Source of the DNA: Pseudomonas putida
Lineage (GTDB): Bacteria; Pseudomonadota; Gammaproteobacteria; Pseudomonadales; Pseudomonadaceae
NCBI RefSeq assembly: GCF_004357765.1
Contig: NZ_SMTE01000008.1
Coordinates: 124,001-188,000 of the forward strand
Direction: 5' to 3'
Length of the DNA stretch: 64,000 bases
This document shows, in pieces, positions 34,771 to 44,051 of the stretch (positions are counted from its first letter, which is position 1; each line of letters starts with the position of its first letter). Under the pieces are notes generated by a model, which did not search any database, had not been told where the DNA came from, and was given only the letters and a program-made list of their open reading frames with translations. Position numbers and translations under genes: made by a program.

Positions 34771-34797
34771 CGTGGCCGTCAGCGAGGATTTCCGGTC

Positions 34798-36045
34798 ATG
34801 CGCATACTCTGGACCCTTCCCTACCTGCCCTGGCCGACCACCAGCGGCAGCAAGACCCGGCAATATCACCTGCTGCGCGCACTGGCCCAGCATGGCCATC
34901 GCATCACTTTGCTGGCGCAATCGAAGGTGCCGCTCGGCGACGCCGCACGCGACGCCCTCGAACCGTTGCTCGAACGCCTGATCGTGTTGCCCAGGCGAGC
35001 TGTGCATAGCCCACTCAACCTGCTCGCCTCACCCATCATCGACTACCCCATGCGTGTCATCATCAACGGCCTGGCGCCCTGCCTGCGGCACCAGTTCGAA
35101 CAGTTGCTGGACGAACCCTGGGACATCATCCAGATCGAGCATAGCTACAGTTTCCAGCCATTCGAGAAAGCGCTGCAGGCACGCGGCCTGCCCTACCTGC
35201 TGAGCGAACACACCCTCGAATCGGTGATGGGCGGCGCCAGCCACGACCGCCTGCCGTTATGGCTGCGACCGCTCAACGCGTTCGACCGCTGGCGCTACCG
35301 GCGCTGGGAGCAGCGGGTGTTGCGCCAGCCCACCGAAGTGGTGGCCGTCAGCGCCCATGATGCCGAACTGATCAGTCAGATCGCGCAGCGCCCGGTCAAT
35401 GTGGTGGTCAACGGTGTCGATTGCGACTACTACCAGGCTGTACGACCGGCGCTGCATAGCCAGCGGCTGCTGTTCGTCGGCGATTTCGAATGTGCGGCCA
35501 ACCTCGAAGCGATCGAATGGGCCCTCGAGGACATCCTGCCGCAGGTCTGGATGAGCAATCCGGCGGTGCGCCTGGCCATCGCCGGGCATGCCTTGCCCAC
35601 CAGTTGGAAGCGCCACTGGAACGACCCTCGAATCGAATGGGTCGGCTACCGCCCCGACTTGCGCGAGCTGCAGCGGCGCGCAGCGATCTTCTTCGCCCCG
35701 TTGCGCTATGCCGGTGGCTCGAAGGTCAAGATTCTCGAAGCCATGGCCGCCGGATTACCAGTGATCAGCAGTAGCAAAGGCGTGTCGGGGCTTGCCTTGA
35801 ACAACGGCGAGCACTACCTGGGGGGCGACGACAGTGGGCAGTTGGCATTGTTGATCACGCAGCTGCTCAACCAGCCCTGGCGCATGAGTCAGCTGAGCGA
35901 GGCAGGCCGGGCGTTCGCCCGTCAGCGCCACGACTGGAACGTGGTGGCCCAGCAACTGGAAACGGTACACATGCGCCTGAGTCAAGCGGCACCGGCCGGC
36001 GTCAACCAACCTGGTGGCGCTTGGCTAGGGCGATCAGCCAAGTAG
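34798..36045 (+). CDS. Glycosyltransferase, GT-B fold, family 4-like
   Basis: 415 residues from ATG at 34798 (MRILWTLPYLPWPTTSGSK) with GAGGA upstream; longer in-frame starts cross the leader terminator. N-terminal acceptor domain GSKTRQYHLLRALAQHGHRI and C-terminal nucleotide-sugar domain FFAPLRYAGGSKVKILEAMA followed by AGLPVISS (the E-x7-type donor site). Cytoplasmic, no membrane span. The sugar and acceptor are unknown; no other polysaccharide genes are adjacent, so the target may be a lipid or a small molecule. Its end overlaps moeA (convergent) by 12 bases. Confidence 0.85.
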   Translation: MRILWTLPYLPWPTTSGSKTRQYHLLRALAQHGHRITLLAQSKVPLGDAARDALEPLLERLIVLPRRAVHSPLNLLASPIIDYPMRVIINGLAPCLRHQFEQLLDEPWDIIQIEHSYSFQPFEKALQARGLPYLLSEHTLESVMGGASHDRLPLWLRPLNAFDRWRYRRWEQRVLRQPTEVVAVSAHDAELISQIAQRPVNVVVNGVDCDYYQAVRPALHSQRLLFVGDFECAANLEAIEWALEDILPQVWMSNPAVRLAIAGHALPTSWKRHWNDPRIEWVGYRPDLRELQRRAAIFFAPLRYAGGSKVKILEAMAAGLPVISSSKGVSGLALNNGEHYLGGDDSGQLALLITQLLNQPWRMSQLSEAGRAFARQRHDWNVVAQQLETVHMRLSQAAPAGVNQPGGAWLGRSAK

Positions 36046-37260
36046 CTCGCTGAAGGGAATGAACGGCACGCTGTCGCCAGGCTTCGGTGTGCTGCCTTCC
36101 CTGACTTCCACCAAGCCTTCGGCCCAGGCCGCACTGCGCAATACACCCGAACTCTGGTTCTTGTAGATGCGCACCTGGCCCTGCTCGATCCGCGCCCGCA
36201 GGTATTCACGCCGGGTACCCGCCTTGGGCCAGTCGAAGCCTGCCGGCATGTCGAAACGCAGCGGCGTGACGTCGGTCACGCCCTGGCGACGCAACAAGTA
36301 AGGGCGTGTGAGCAGGCCAAAGGTCACCAAGGTCGACGCCGGGTTACCTGGCAGGCCGATCACCGGCACCCCTTGGTAATGCCCGAAGGTCAGCGGTTTT
36401 CCGGGTTTGATCGCCAGCTTCCACAATGCCAGCTCGCCGGCTTCGCGCAGCGCAGCGCCGAGGAAATCGGCCTCACCGACCGAGACACCACCGGTGGACA
36501 GGATCAGGTCGACATCACCCAAGCCGCCCAGGCATTGCCGGGTGAGCGCCAGGTCATCCGGCAGGATGCCGGCGTCGACCACGTCGCACCCCAAGCGTTG
36601 CAGCCAGCTCACCAGCAGGCGCCGGTTGCTGTTGTAGATCTGCCCTGGTCCCAACGGCAAGCCGGGCTCCACCAGCTCGTCTCCGGTGGACAGCACCGCC
36701 ACGCGCACCCGCCGCACCACGGTCAACTGGCCATGGCCGAGGGTCGCGGCAAGGCCCAGCTCGATTGGGCCAAGGCGTGTGCCTGCCAACATGACCTGCT
36801 CGCCCTTGCGCGTTTCCTGGCCCTGGGGGCGAACGTTCTGATCAGGCTTGAGCGGCTGCAGAAAGCGCACTCGGCCGTCTTCGAGCGATTCGGTGTTCTC
36901 CTGCATTTCGACGCAGTCGGCACCCTCCGGCAACGGTGCGCCGGTGAAGATCCGGGCGCAGGTCCCTGGCTGCAGGGGTTGCGGTGCGTGACCGGCGAAA
37001 ATGCGCTGACTCACAGGCAACGGCTCGCCGGCAAGATCGGCCAGACGCAAGGCGTAACCGTCCATGGCGCTGTTGGGCCATGGCGGCAAGTCGAGCCCGG
37101 CGATCAGATCCTCGGCCAGCACGCGGCCCTCGGCAGCGGCCAGGGGGACTACCTCGGTACTGGTGATCGGCGCCGCCTCGGCCAACGCCAGCAGGCGCTT
37201 CAGGGCGTCTTCCACGGCCATCAGCGGGCCCGGCTGCCCGCCGTCAACCACGGCTTTCAC
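36034..37260 (-). CDS. moeA: Molybdopterin molybdenumtransferase
   Basis: 408 residues from GTG at 37260, overlapping the moaB stop by 17 bases. An internal ATG at 37221 (MAVEDALKRLLAL) is the alternative start. MoeA inserts molybdate into adenylated molybdopterin. Motifs: PPWPNSAMDGYALR (substrate loop), STGDELVEPG (about 190), LSTGGVSVGEADF (about 245) and LPGNPASTLVTF (about 310). The MoeA C-terminal domain IV is present. Runs in an operon with moaB. Confidence 0.96.
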   Translation of the reverse strand: MKAVVDGGQPGPLMAVEDALKRLLALAEAAPITSTEVVPLAAAEGRVLAEDLIAGLDLPPWPNSAMDGYALRLADLAGEPLPVSQRIFAGHAPQPLQPGTCARIFTGAPLPEGADCVEMQENTESLEDGRVRFLQPLKPDQNVRPQGQETRKGEQVMLAGTRLGPIELGLAATLGHGQLTVVRRVRVAVLSTGDELVEPGLPLGPGQIYNSNRRLLVSWLQRLGCDVVDAGILPDDLALTRQCLGGLGDVDLILSTGGVSVGEADFLGAALREAGELALWKLAIKPGKPLTFGHYQGVPVIGLPGNPASTLVTFGLLTRPYLLRRQGVTDVTPLRFDMPAGFDWPKAGTRREYLRARIEQGQVRIYKNQSSGVLRSAAWAEGLVEVREGSTPKPGDSVPFIPFSELLG

Positions 37261-37783
37261 AGGCCGCTGCCTGCTTCAGGTGAGCGACGAAGTTGCACGG
37301 ACGGTGACGGGCATCGAGCTGCTCGGCGAGAATGCCGTCCCAGCCGGTACGTACTGCATTGGTCGAGCCGGGCAGGCAGCAGACCAAGGTGCCGTTGGCC
37401 AAGCCGGCCAATGCACGGGATTGCACGGTCGAGGTGCCGATGTCGGCCACGGAGATCTGCCGGAACAACTCACCGAAGCCCTCGACCTGTTTGTCCAGCA
37501 GACAGGTCACCGCCTCAGGGGTGCTGTCGCGGCCAGTGAAGCCGGTACCGCCGGTAATCAGCACGACCTGCACCTGGTCGTCGGCGATCCAGGTGGCGAC
37601 CTGAGCGCGGATCTTGTACAGGTCGTCCTTGAGCAGCACGCGTGCCGCCAACTGGTGACCGGCTGCGGTCAGGCGGTCGACGAACATCTGGCCGGACGTG
37701 TCGGTCTCGAAGGTACGGGTGTCGCTGACCGTGAGCACGGCGATGTTCAGCGCCACGAAGGGGGTATCTGCCTTGGCTTTCAT
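37244..37783 (-). CDS. moaB: Molybdenum cofactor biosynthesis protein B
   Basis: 179 residues from ATG at 37783 (MKAKADTPFVALNIAVLTVSD). MoCF-domain protein that adenylates molybdopterin, the step before MoeA. Visible motifs: LTVSDTRTFETDTSG, LITGGTGFTGRDSTPEAV, and CCLPGSTNAV. Upstream of moeA with overlapping ends, which fits stepwise cofactor synthesis by co-translated enzymes. Confidence 0.96.
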   Translation of the reverse strand: MKAKADTPFVALNIAVLTVSDTRTFETDTSGQMFVDRLTAAGHQLAARVLLKDDLYKIRAQVATWIADDQVQVVLITGGTGFTGRDSTPEAVTCLLDKQVEGFGELFRQISVADIGTSTVQSRALAGLANGTLVCCLPGSTNAVRTGWDGILAEQLDARHRPCNFVAHLKQAAACESRG

Positions 37784-37959
37784 GGGGTTCCGTCGCAAGG
37801 GGAAGAAGATGCGCCTGTTATATCACAGCAGGCTGCGGCCAACTGCGCCGTTGTTTCCGGTCAATGCCAGCGGATTGACGCTATGCTGAACTGTGCATGG
37901 AACTTGCTCGGACGCACTGCGTCTTACAGTCATCGGTATCAACGCATTGGAGAAACACA

Positions 37960-38181
37960 ATGATTCAACGGACGCTTCCCGCTTTCCTGCTCGCCCTGGG
38001 CCTCGGCGCCCTCGCCGGCTGCGCCTCGCCGACCGTGATCACCCTGAACGACGGCCGCGAGATTCAGGCAGTGGATACGCCCACCTTCGACGAGGACTCG
38101 GGCTTCTATGAATTCGAGCAACTGGACGGCAAGCGCACGCGCTTGAACAAGGACCAGATCCGTACCGTCAAAGAGCTGTGA
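37960..38181 (+). CDS. YgdI/YgdR-family lipoprotein
   Basis: 73 residues from ATG at 37960 with TTGGAG eight bases upstream. Lipoprotein signal ending in LGALAGCAS, then a small SH3-like domain with ITLNDGREIQAVDTPTFDED and a final YEFEQLDGKRTRLNKDQI. Such tiny envelope lipoproteins are widespread in gamma-proteobacteria and of unknown function. It precedes the tRNA gene. Confidence 0.92.
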   Translation: MIQRTLPAFLLALGLGALAGCASPTVITLNDGREIQAVDTPTFDEDSGFYEFEQLDGKRTRLNKDQIRTVKEL

Positions 38182-38223
38182 TAGAGCGTCCCGATTTGCA
38201 AATGCCCTTTTAACAACAAGGGC

Positions 38224-38252
38224 TTGCGCGCGAAAAAAGGATGCAGTAGGAT
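38224..38252 (+). promoter_or_regulatory. Promoter of tRNA-Pro
   Basis: TTGCGC (38224-38229), a 17-base spacer and TAGGAT (38247-38252). It ends 9 bases before the tRNA 5' end, the spacing expected for a short 5' leader. Confidence 0.65.
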
Positions 38253-38261
38253 TTTGTTCAT

Positions 38262-38338
38262 CGGAGTGTAGCGCAGCCAGGTAGCGCGTCTCGTTCGGGA
38301 CGAGAAGGCCGCAGGTTCGAATCCTGTCTCTCCGACCA
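38262..38338 (+). tRNA. tRNA-Pro, anticodon CGG
   Basis: 77 nt with an encoded CCA end. Acceptor arm CGGAGTG with the 3' strand CTCTCCG before ACCA, with one T-T mismatch at position 6-67. D-arm GCGC...GCGC, anticodon stem TCTCG/CGAGA with loop TTCGGGA (anticodon CGG, reads CCG), and T-arm GTTCGAATC. A promoter lies upstream and a terminator follows. Confidence 0.96.
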
Positions 38339-38345
38339 AATCCTC

Positions 38346-38375
38346 AAAAAGCCCGCCTTGTGCGGGCTTTTTCGT
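38346..38375 (+). terminator. Intrinsic terminator after tRNA-Pro
   Basis: AAAAAGCCCGC pairs with GCGGGCTTTTT around CTTGT. The T-run directly follows the GC stem. The A-run on the other side could also serve transcripts coming from the right. Confidence 0.85.
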
Positions 38376-38444
38376 GCCTCGGGAAAGTCGCTGCTGCCGG
38401 GCCCGATCCCTAGGCGCCAGACAGCGTCCCGCAGAACGGCTCGC

Positions 38445-40064
38445 TCAGGCCGTCAACCGCGACGTCACTTCGCCCAACTGGCCCGACAAGCCATGCAAAC
38501 GCTGCCCGGCCTGCTCGGTGTGCTGCACCGCTTTTTGGTTGGCAGTAGCGATGCGGGTGATCTCGACCAGGTTGCGCGAAATGTCCTCGGCGACGCTGGT
38601 CTGCTCTTCGGCGGCCGTGGCGATCTGCCGGTTCATGTCACGGATCGCCTCCACGGCCAGGGTGATGCGCTGCAACATCTGCCCGGCATGCTGCACTTGC
38701 TCGGCGCCCTGCTCGCTGCGCTGCTGGCCGCTTTCGATGGCCTTGACCGCCTCGACCGCGCCGGACTGCACCGCGTCGATGATCTGATGAATTTCAGCGA
38801 TCGATGCCGCAGTCCGCTGCGCCAGGCTACGCACCTCGTCGGCGACGACGGCGAAGCCGCGCCCTGCCTCACCGGCGCGCGCGGCCTCGATGGCGGCGTT
38901 GAGCGCCAGCAGGTTGGTCTGCTCGGCGATGCCGCGGATGACCTCCAATACCTTGCCGATCCGGGTACTGTCGGCTTCCAGGTCCCGAATCACCGCCGCG
39001 GTGCCGGCGATTTCCTGGTTGACCGCGCCAATGATGTCGATGGTCTGCTGCATCACCTGCTCACCGGCCTGAGCACTGTGGTCGGCATCATCGGCGGCCC
39101 GCGCCGCCTCGGCCGCGTGGCGCGCCACTTCCTGCGCCGTGGCGGACATCTCGTGCATGGCGGTGGCGACTTGGTCGGTGCGCTGGAACTGGTCCTGGGT
39201 GCCACGGGCCATGTCGCTGGCGATGCTGCTGAGCTGGCCGCTGGCGCCTTCGAGCTCCTGGGCGTTGTCCTTGAGCCGGCCGACCGTGTCGGCGAGGAAG
39301 TCGCGCAGGGTATTGGCCGCACGCGCCAGGCGCCCGAGTTCGTCCTCACGGCGTCCGTCGACGTGGGCGGCAAAACGGCCCTGGCTCAGTTGCGCAACGT
39401 ACTCGATCAACTGGCGGATTGGCGCGATCAGGCTGCGGTTGACCAGCCACAGGCTGAACAACCCGACCAGCACCGCCGAGGCGAGCATCACCAGCAGGCC
39501 CATCCACACGGTACGCTCGGCACTGGCGCTGATGCTGGCCGCCCGACCACGGGATTCGCTGCGTAGCTGTTCGACCAGCGCGCTCATCTGGTCACTCGCG
39601 GCACGGTCGACGCCTTTTACCGCCAGGTCACCCGCAACGGGGTCGCCACCGGCAGCGAGGAAAGCCTGGCGCCCTTTCTCATACGCCTGACCAAGCTGCC
39701 GGTGGCTGTCACGCAACTCCCGCAGTGGCGCTTCCAGCTCGCCGTTGCCATTGCTGGCGATCAGTTGCTCCAGCAGTTGCTGGACCTGCTGTTCCCGGGC
39801 TTGGAACTGTTGCCAGTACTTGTCGAGATCCCCAGGGTTGCGTCCACGCAACAACACGTTCTTCCACTCCTGCACCTGGATCTTGAACTGCAGGTTGGCT
39901 TCGTCGATCAGTTGCGACGCCCGGAGAGGGCCATCGACCAGCTCGGCATAGCCGCGCACGCTGGAGGACAGGAACTGGAAGCACACCAGGGCGATCAGCA
40001 GCATCGCTATCAGGCTGCCACCGAGCAGACTGAGAATCTGGACTCTGAGGGATTTACGCAACAT
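38445..40064 (-). CDS. Methyl-accepting chemotaxis protein
   Basis: 539 residues from ATG at 40064 ([19 protein letters not shown]). TM1 at about 10-32; a roughly 155-residue helical periplasmic ligand domain; TM2 at about 188-212; HAMP domain to about 265; then a cytoplasmic signalling domain with hairpin tip [20 protein letters not shown]. The periplasmic part is all-helical with no Cache signature, so the ligand cannot be named. No C-terminal CheR-docking pentapeptide is evident. Confidence 0.94.
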   Translation of the reverse strand: MLRKSLRVQILSLLGGSLIAMLLIALVCFQFLSSSVRGYAELVDGPLRASQLIDEANLQFKIQVQEWKNVLLRGRNPGDLDKYWQQFQAREQQVQQLLEQLIASNGNGELEAPLRELRDSHRQLGQAYEKGRQAFLAAGGDPVAGDLAVKGVDRAASDQMSALVEQLRSESRGRAASISASAERTVWMGLLVMLASAVLVGLFSLWLVNRSLIAPIRQLIEYVAQLSQGRFAAHVDGRREDELGRLARAANTLRDFLADTVGRLKDNAQELEGASGQLSSIASDMARGTQDQFQRTDQVATAMHEMSATAQEVARHAAEAARAADDADHSAQAGEQVMQQTIDIIGAVNQEIAGTAAVIRDLEADSTRIGKVLEVIRGIAEQTNLLALNAAIEAARAGEAGRGFAVVADEVRSLAQRTAASIAEIHQIIDAVQSGAVEAVKAIESGQQRSEQGAEQVQHAGQMLQRITLAVEAIRDMNRQIATAAEEQTSVAEDISRNLVEITRIATANQKAVQHTEQAGQRLHGLSGQLGEVTSRLTA

Positions 40065-40142
40065 AGGATCTCGGGAACAAAGGAAAAGGAAAACGGTGCC
40101 GTCCAGGCAACGCAACAGACATCCATGTCCTCATGCCCAGGC

Positions 40143-40173
40143 CAAAAAAAAGCTGCCATCGTTCGATAGCAGC
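40143..40173 (-). terminator. Intrinsic terminator of the ABC exporter gene
   Basis: On the minus strand: GCTGCTATCG, loop AA, CGATGGCAGC, then eight T. Stem 40152-40173 with one mismatch. About 60 bases past the stop of the gene ending at 40234. Confidence 0.8.
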
Positions 40174-40233
40174 CAGGTCGAGCACGTACACAACAGCTGA
40201 GCCAGATATTCCCAGGCTATTGCTACAGAATTG

Positions 40234-42015
40234 TTACATCCGAGACACCGGCGCTCCGCTGGCGAATTGCAGAGACGCCAAACGTGCATACAGAGGACTG
40301 CGTTCGAGCAACTGTTGGTGATTGCCCACGGCGACCACCTTGCCCTTGTCGATGACCGCAATGCGATCGGCATGCTGCACGGTGGCCAGACGATGGGCGA
40401 TCACCAGGGTGGTGCGGCCCGCCATCAAGCCCGGCAGCGCCTGCTGGATCAGATGCTCGCTCTGTGCATCGAGGGCGCTGGTGGCCTCGTCGAGAAGCAG
40501 GATCGGCGCATCCACCAGCAACGCCCGGGCAATCGCCAGGCGTTGGCGCTGGCCGCCCGACAGGCCGATACCGCCCTCGCCCAGTTGGGTCTGATAACCC
40601 AGAGGCATCTGCTGGATGAATTCGTCGGCGTGGGCGCTGCGCGCCGCGGCCTCGACCTCGGCCTGGCTGGCATCCGGCCGACCATAACGGATGTTGGCCT
40701 CGACGCTGCCGCGAAACAGCGCTGGATTCTGCGCCACGAGGGCGAACTGACCGCGCAGCTCGCTCGGCTGCAGGTCAGCGATGGGCAGGCCGTCAAGCAG
40801 GATGCGCCCCTGCTGGGGATCGTAGAATCGCAGCAGTAGGTCGAACAACGTCGATTTGCCGGCCCCGGACGGGCCTACCAGGGCCAGGGTCTGACCGGGT
40901 TCTATGACCAGGTCGAGGTGGTCGATAGCAGCGACCTTGGGCCGCGACGGGTAGGCGAAACAAACGCCCTCCAAGGCGATATGGCCCTTGGCACGTCGCA
41001 CTGGCGTCGACACTTGGACCGAGGGCGGCAGGATCGCGCTGCGCGCTGCCAGCAGCTCGGCAATGCGCTCGGCAGCGCCGGCTGCACGCTGCAACTCGCC
41101 GATCACTTCGCTGAGGGTGCCGAAGGCGCTACCGACGATCAGGCTGTAGAACACGAAGGCCGCCAGTTCGCCACCGCTGATGCGCCCTGCGATGACGTCC
41201 ATGCCGCCGACCCAGAGCATTGCCCCGACCGCTCCGAGCACCAGCACGATGACCAGGGTGATCAGCCAGGCACGTTGGGCAATGCGCCGACGCGCCACGT
41301 CGAACGCGGCCTCGACCGTGCCGGCGAACAGCGTGCGGTCGTGTTCCTGATGGTTGTAGGCCTGCACGGTCTTGATCTGGCCCAGGGTTTCGGCGACATA
41401 ACTGCCAACATCGGCCACACGATCCTGACTTTGCCGAGACAGGCTGCGCACCCGCCGCCCGAACAGCAGGATCGGCGCCAGCACCAGTGGCAGCGCCACC
41501 ACCACGATACTGGTGAGCTTGGGGTTGGTGACGAACAACAGCACCACGCCTCCGATCACCATCAGTGCGTTGCGCAGGAACATCGACAGCGACGAGCCGA
41601 TCACCGACTGCAGCAAGGTCGTGTCGGCGGTCAGCCGCGACTGGATCTCGGAGCTGCGGTTGTCTTCGAAGAAGCCAGGGTGCAGGCCGATCAGGTGATC
41701 GAACACAGCCCGACGAATGTCGGCCACACAGCGCTCGCCGATCCACGACACCAGATAGAACCGACTGAAAGTGCCGATCGCCAGGGCCACAACCAACACC
41801 AGGAACAGGCCGATGGTCTGGTTGAGTTGGTGTGCCGAACGCGTCATGAAGCCCTGGTCGACCAGCAGGCGGATGCCCTGCCCCATGGACAAGGTGATAC
41901 CAGCGGTGACCACCAGCGCCAACAAGGCCAGCAGCGCATGCCGGCGATAGGGACGGATGAACTGCCAGGCCAGTAGCAAGGCGCGCCGTTGACGCGGAGA
42001 AACGGGGTCGACCAT
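40234..42015 (-). CDS. ABC exporter half-transporter (fused permease-ATPase, MsbA-like)
   Basis: 593 residues. The first 330 residues hold six transmembrane helices of the type-1 exporter fold; the C-terminal nucleotide-binding domain has Walker A LVGPSGAGKSTLF (about 385), Q-loop ALVAQNPALFRG, signature LSGGQRQRLAIARAL and Walker B ILLLDEATSALD, with the H-loop in VIAHRL. It works as a homodimer in the inner membrane. Candidate substrates are lipids or drugs; nothing in the neighbourhood decides. A strong terminator follows. Confidence 0.93.
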   Translation of the reverse strand: MVDPVSPRQRRALLLAWQFIRPYRRHALLALLALVVTAGITLSMGQGIRLLVDQGFMTRSAHQLNQTIGLFLVLVVALAIGTFSRFYLVSWIGERCVADIRRAVFDHLIGLHPGFFEDNRSSEIQSRLTADTTLLQSVIGSSLSMFLRNALMVIGGVVLLFVTNPKLTSIVVVALPLVLAPILLFGRRVRSLSRQSQDRVADVGSYVAETLGQIKTVQAYNHQEHDRTLFAGTVEAAFDVARRRIAQRAWLITLVIVLVLGAVGAMLWVGGMDVIAGRISGGELAAFVFYSLIVGSAFGTLSEVIGELQRAAGAAERIAELLAARSAILPPSVQVSTPVRRAKGHIALEGVCFAYPSRPKVAAIDHLDLVIEPGQTLALVGPSGAGKSTLFDLLLRFYDPQQGRILLDGLPIADLQPSELRGQFALVAQNPALFRGSVEANIRYGRPDASQAEVEAAARSAHADEFIQQMPLGYQTQLGEGGIGLSGGQRQRLAIARALLVDAPILLLDEATSALDAQSEHLIQQALPGLMAGRTTLVIAHRLATVQHADRIAVIDKGKVVAVGNHQQLLERSPLYARLASLQFASGAPVSRM

Positions 42016-42283
42016 GGAAGGCTCGCTGCGCGCGGGAAAGCCTCAAGCCTACCACTCATCCAGCCCCATGGAACTCCGGCGCAGGTGCCGACGTCGCAGC
42101 TATGACCGGAACACAGTCGGCGGGAGAGGTGCGGCGGTCTCTATAGCCTTTCGTTCTAATGGATCTATGGAGCTTTGCCACGGTTTCTGGTGGACTGTGT
42201 TTACCGTGACGGCCGACGGAGTTGTCACAGGCTGGTCACGGCGCAGGGTTACCCTGAGCTTGAACCTGATGAGGAGACAGGAA

Positions 42284-42457
42284 ATGAGCTTGCAGCATAG
42301 CAGCGACACCCCCAAGCACCACACCCCGACGCAGCCTCAGGTATGCGGCTCGATCATTGATGCCGAAGGCCGCGAGGTGCCGATCACCGAGCAGATGATC
42401 CAGCAGGCCTGCAAGACCTTGGAAGAAAGCCGGGTCGAGAAAGCCAAAAAGGCCTGA
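42284..42457 (+). CDS. Small conserved Pseudomonas protein (PA1571-like)
   Basis: 57 residues from ATG at 42284 with GAGGAGACAGGAA upstream, an excellent ribosome-binding site. The N-terminus is His/Pro-rich and polar; the rest is VCGSIIDAEGREVPITEQMI followed by a charged Lys/Glu helix. No known activity. A strong intrinsic terminator follows, so this is a monocistronic unit. Confidence 0.85.
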   Translation: MSLQHSSDTPKHHTPTQPQVCGSIIDAEGREVPITEQMIQQACKTLEESRVEKAKKA

Positions 42458-42474
42458 TACACGAATTCGTTGCG

Positions 42475-42498
42475 ACCCGGCGCTTGCGCCGGGTTTTT
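42475..42498 (+). terminator. Intrinsic terminator of the 57-residue protein gene
   Basis: ACCCGGCGC pairs with GCGCCGGGT around TT, then TTTT. Lies between the small gene and the convergent pdxB. Confidence 0.88.
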
Positions 42499-42515
42499 AT
42501 TGCCCTGGGAAAATG

Positions 42516-43658
42516 TCAGACAAGCTCAGCCCCCAGTGCACTGACCATTTGCGCCAGTTGCGGCGCCTCGCCTTGCAGGCGCACCTTCAACCCATCGATC
42601 TCGCGCCGTTGCGGGTAGTGCTTGCGCAGCAGGTCGAACGCCGCGCGCTGCTCGGCCACGTCTTCGCTCAGACTGCGGCGCAAATCGGCGTCGTCACGGC
42701 GCGGGTCGTACACCGCGCGACACAGCGTGGCCAAGGCCCAAGCCGGGTCGGCACTGGCTGCGAACTCGAGTTGCGCCAGCGGCGCCTTGGGCAGCAGGTC
42801 GCTCAGGTGCACCTGCTCGGACTGGCCGAGGAAGCGACACAGAGCCTGGTAGATCTGCGCTGTACCGCGCTGGCGGCCATCGAGGCTGTAGCCGGCGATG
42901 TGCGGGGTGGCCAGGGTGCACAGGTCGGCCAGTTGCAGGTCGACCTGCGGTTCGCCCTCCCATACGTCGAGCACTGCATGCACGTCTTCGCGATCGAGCA
43001 GTAACTCGCGCAGGGCCTGGTTGTCGACCACCGGCCCGCGACTGGCATTGATCAACCAGGTACCCGGACGCAAGGCAGCGAGCTGGGATTGGCCCAACAG
43101 GTGCCAGGTCGGGTACTCACCCTCGCGCTGCAGCGGCGTGTGCAAGCTGATCACATCGCATCGTTCGAGGATGGTCGGCAAGTCGACGAATTCACCACCT
43201 TCGGCCGCGTGGCGCAACGGGTCGCATACCAGCACTTTCCAGCCCAGGCCATGCAGCACGCGCACCAGTCGACCGCCCACCTCTCCGGCGCCGACCACAC
43301 CATATACCCGATCGCCCAGTGACACGCCATCGAGGTCGGCCAGGGTCAGCAAGCTGCCAAGCACATAATCCACCACACCACGGGCGTTGCAGCCTGGCGC
43401 ACTGCTCCACTGGATGCCGGCTTCGGCGAAATAGCCAAGGTCCAGGTGATCGGTGCCGATGGTGCACGTGCCGACGAAGCGCACTTTGCTGCCTTGGAGC
43501 AGTTGCCGATTGACCTGGGTCACCGAGCGTACCAGCAGCACATCGGCGTCCTTGACGCAGCTGGCGTCGATGCTGCGTCCCGGGTAGCGGCGAATTTCGC
43601 CGAAACCTTGGAAGAAGGCATCGAGCAGCGGAATATTCTCGTCGGCAACTATCAGCAT
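42516..43658 (-). CDS. pdxB: Erythronate-4-phosphate dehydrogenase
   Basis: 380 residues. A D-isomer-specific 2-hydroxyacid dehydrogenase in pyridoxal phosphate synthesis, oxidising 4-phosphoerythronate. N-terminal [16 protein letters not shown]; Rossmann motif [15 protein letters not shown] (about 122); catalytic Arg, Glu and His in [20 protein letters not shown] and [13 protein letters not shown]; and the extra C-terminal PdxB dimerisation domain (about 290-380). 57 bases separate it from tusA. Confidence 0.97.
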   Translation of the reverse strand: MLIVADENIPLLDAFFQGFGEIRRYPGRSIDASCVKDADVLLVRSVTQVNRQLLQGSKVRFVGTCTIGTDHLDLGYFAEAGIQWSSAPGCNARGVVDYVLGSLLTLADLDGVSLGDRVYGVVGAGEVGGRLVRVLHGLGWKVLVCDPLRHAAEGGEFVDLPTILERCDVISLHTPLQREGEYPTWHLLGQSQLAALRPGTWLINASRGPVVDNQALRELLLDREDVHAVLDVWEGEPQVDLQLADLCTLATPHIAGYSLDGRQRGTAQIYQALCRFLGQSEQVHLSDLLPKAPLAQLEFAASADPAWALATLCRAVYDPRRDDADLRRSLSEDVAEQRAAFDLLRKHYPQRREIDGLKVRLQGEAPQLAQMVSALGAELV

Positions 43659-43718
43659 GGCGCTCTCCTGTCAGGGGAGCGCAGTGTAGGCGCTATGGGC
43701 GGGCTGTTCCAGCGTGGT

Positions 43719-43961
43719 TCAGTCGGCTTTCTTGCGGATCCAGTACAGGTAGGTCCCTGCTTCTTCCTGCTGACCGAGCAGCTCGTGGCCGAGGAAGTTG
43801 CAGAACTTGGGGATGTCGCGGCGGGTCGAGGGGTCGGTGGCGATCACTTTGAGCAAGCCGCCAGCGGCCAGGTCGCGGACGTGCTGGTGCAGCATCATCA
43901 CCGGCTCCGGGCAGTTCAGGCCGGTGGCATCGAGGGTGGCATCGGGGGTGAGATCGGTCAT
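43719..43961 (-). CDS. tusA: Sulfurtransferase TusA
   Basis: 80 residues from ATG at 43961 with GGAG upstream. The active-site Cys is in [16 protein letters not shown], the family CPxP motif. It relays sulfur from cysteine desulfurase towards TusD for 2-thiouridine in tRNA and can feed molybdopterin synthesis. Lies between rlmM and pdxB on the same strand. Confidence 0.95.
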   Translation of the reverse strand: MTDLTPDATLDATGLNCPEPVMMLHQHVRDLAAGGLLKVIATDPSTRRDIPKFCNFLGHELLGQQEEAGTYLYWIRKKAD

Positions 43962-44051
43962 GGGGGGCTCCGCGAAATATGTGCCATTGTCGCGCATTGT
44001 TTGGTGGGGACCAAGCGTGCGGCGCTACAAATCTACAGACAGCCCCCCACC

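Noticed and set aside
38262-38338. tRNA-Pro as an island attachment site
   Set aside because: No integrase gene, no 3'-end duplication and no composition shift nearby.
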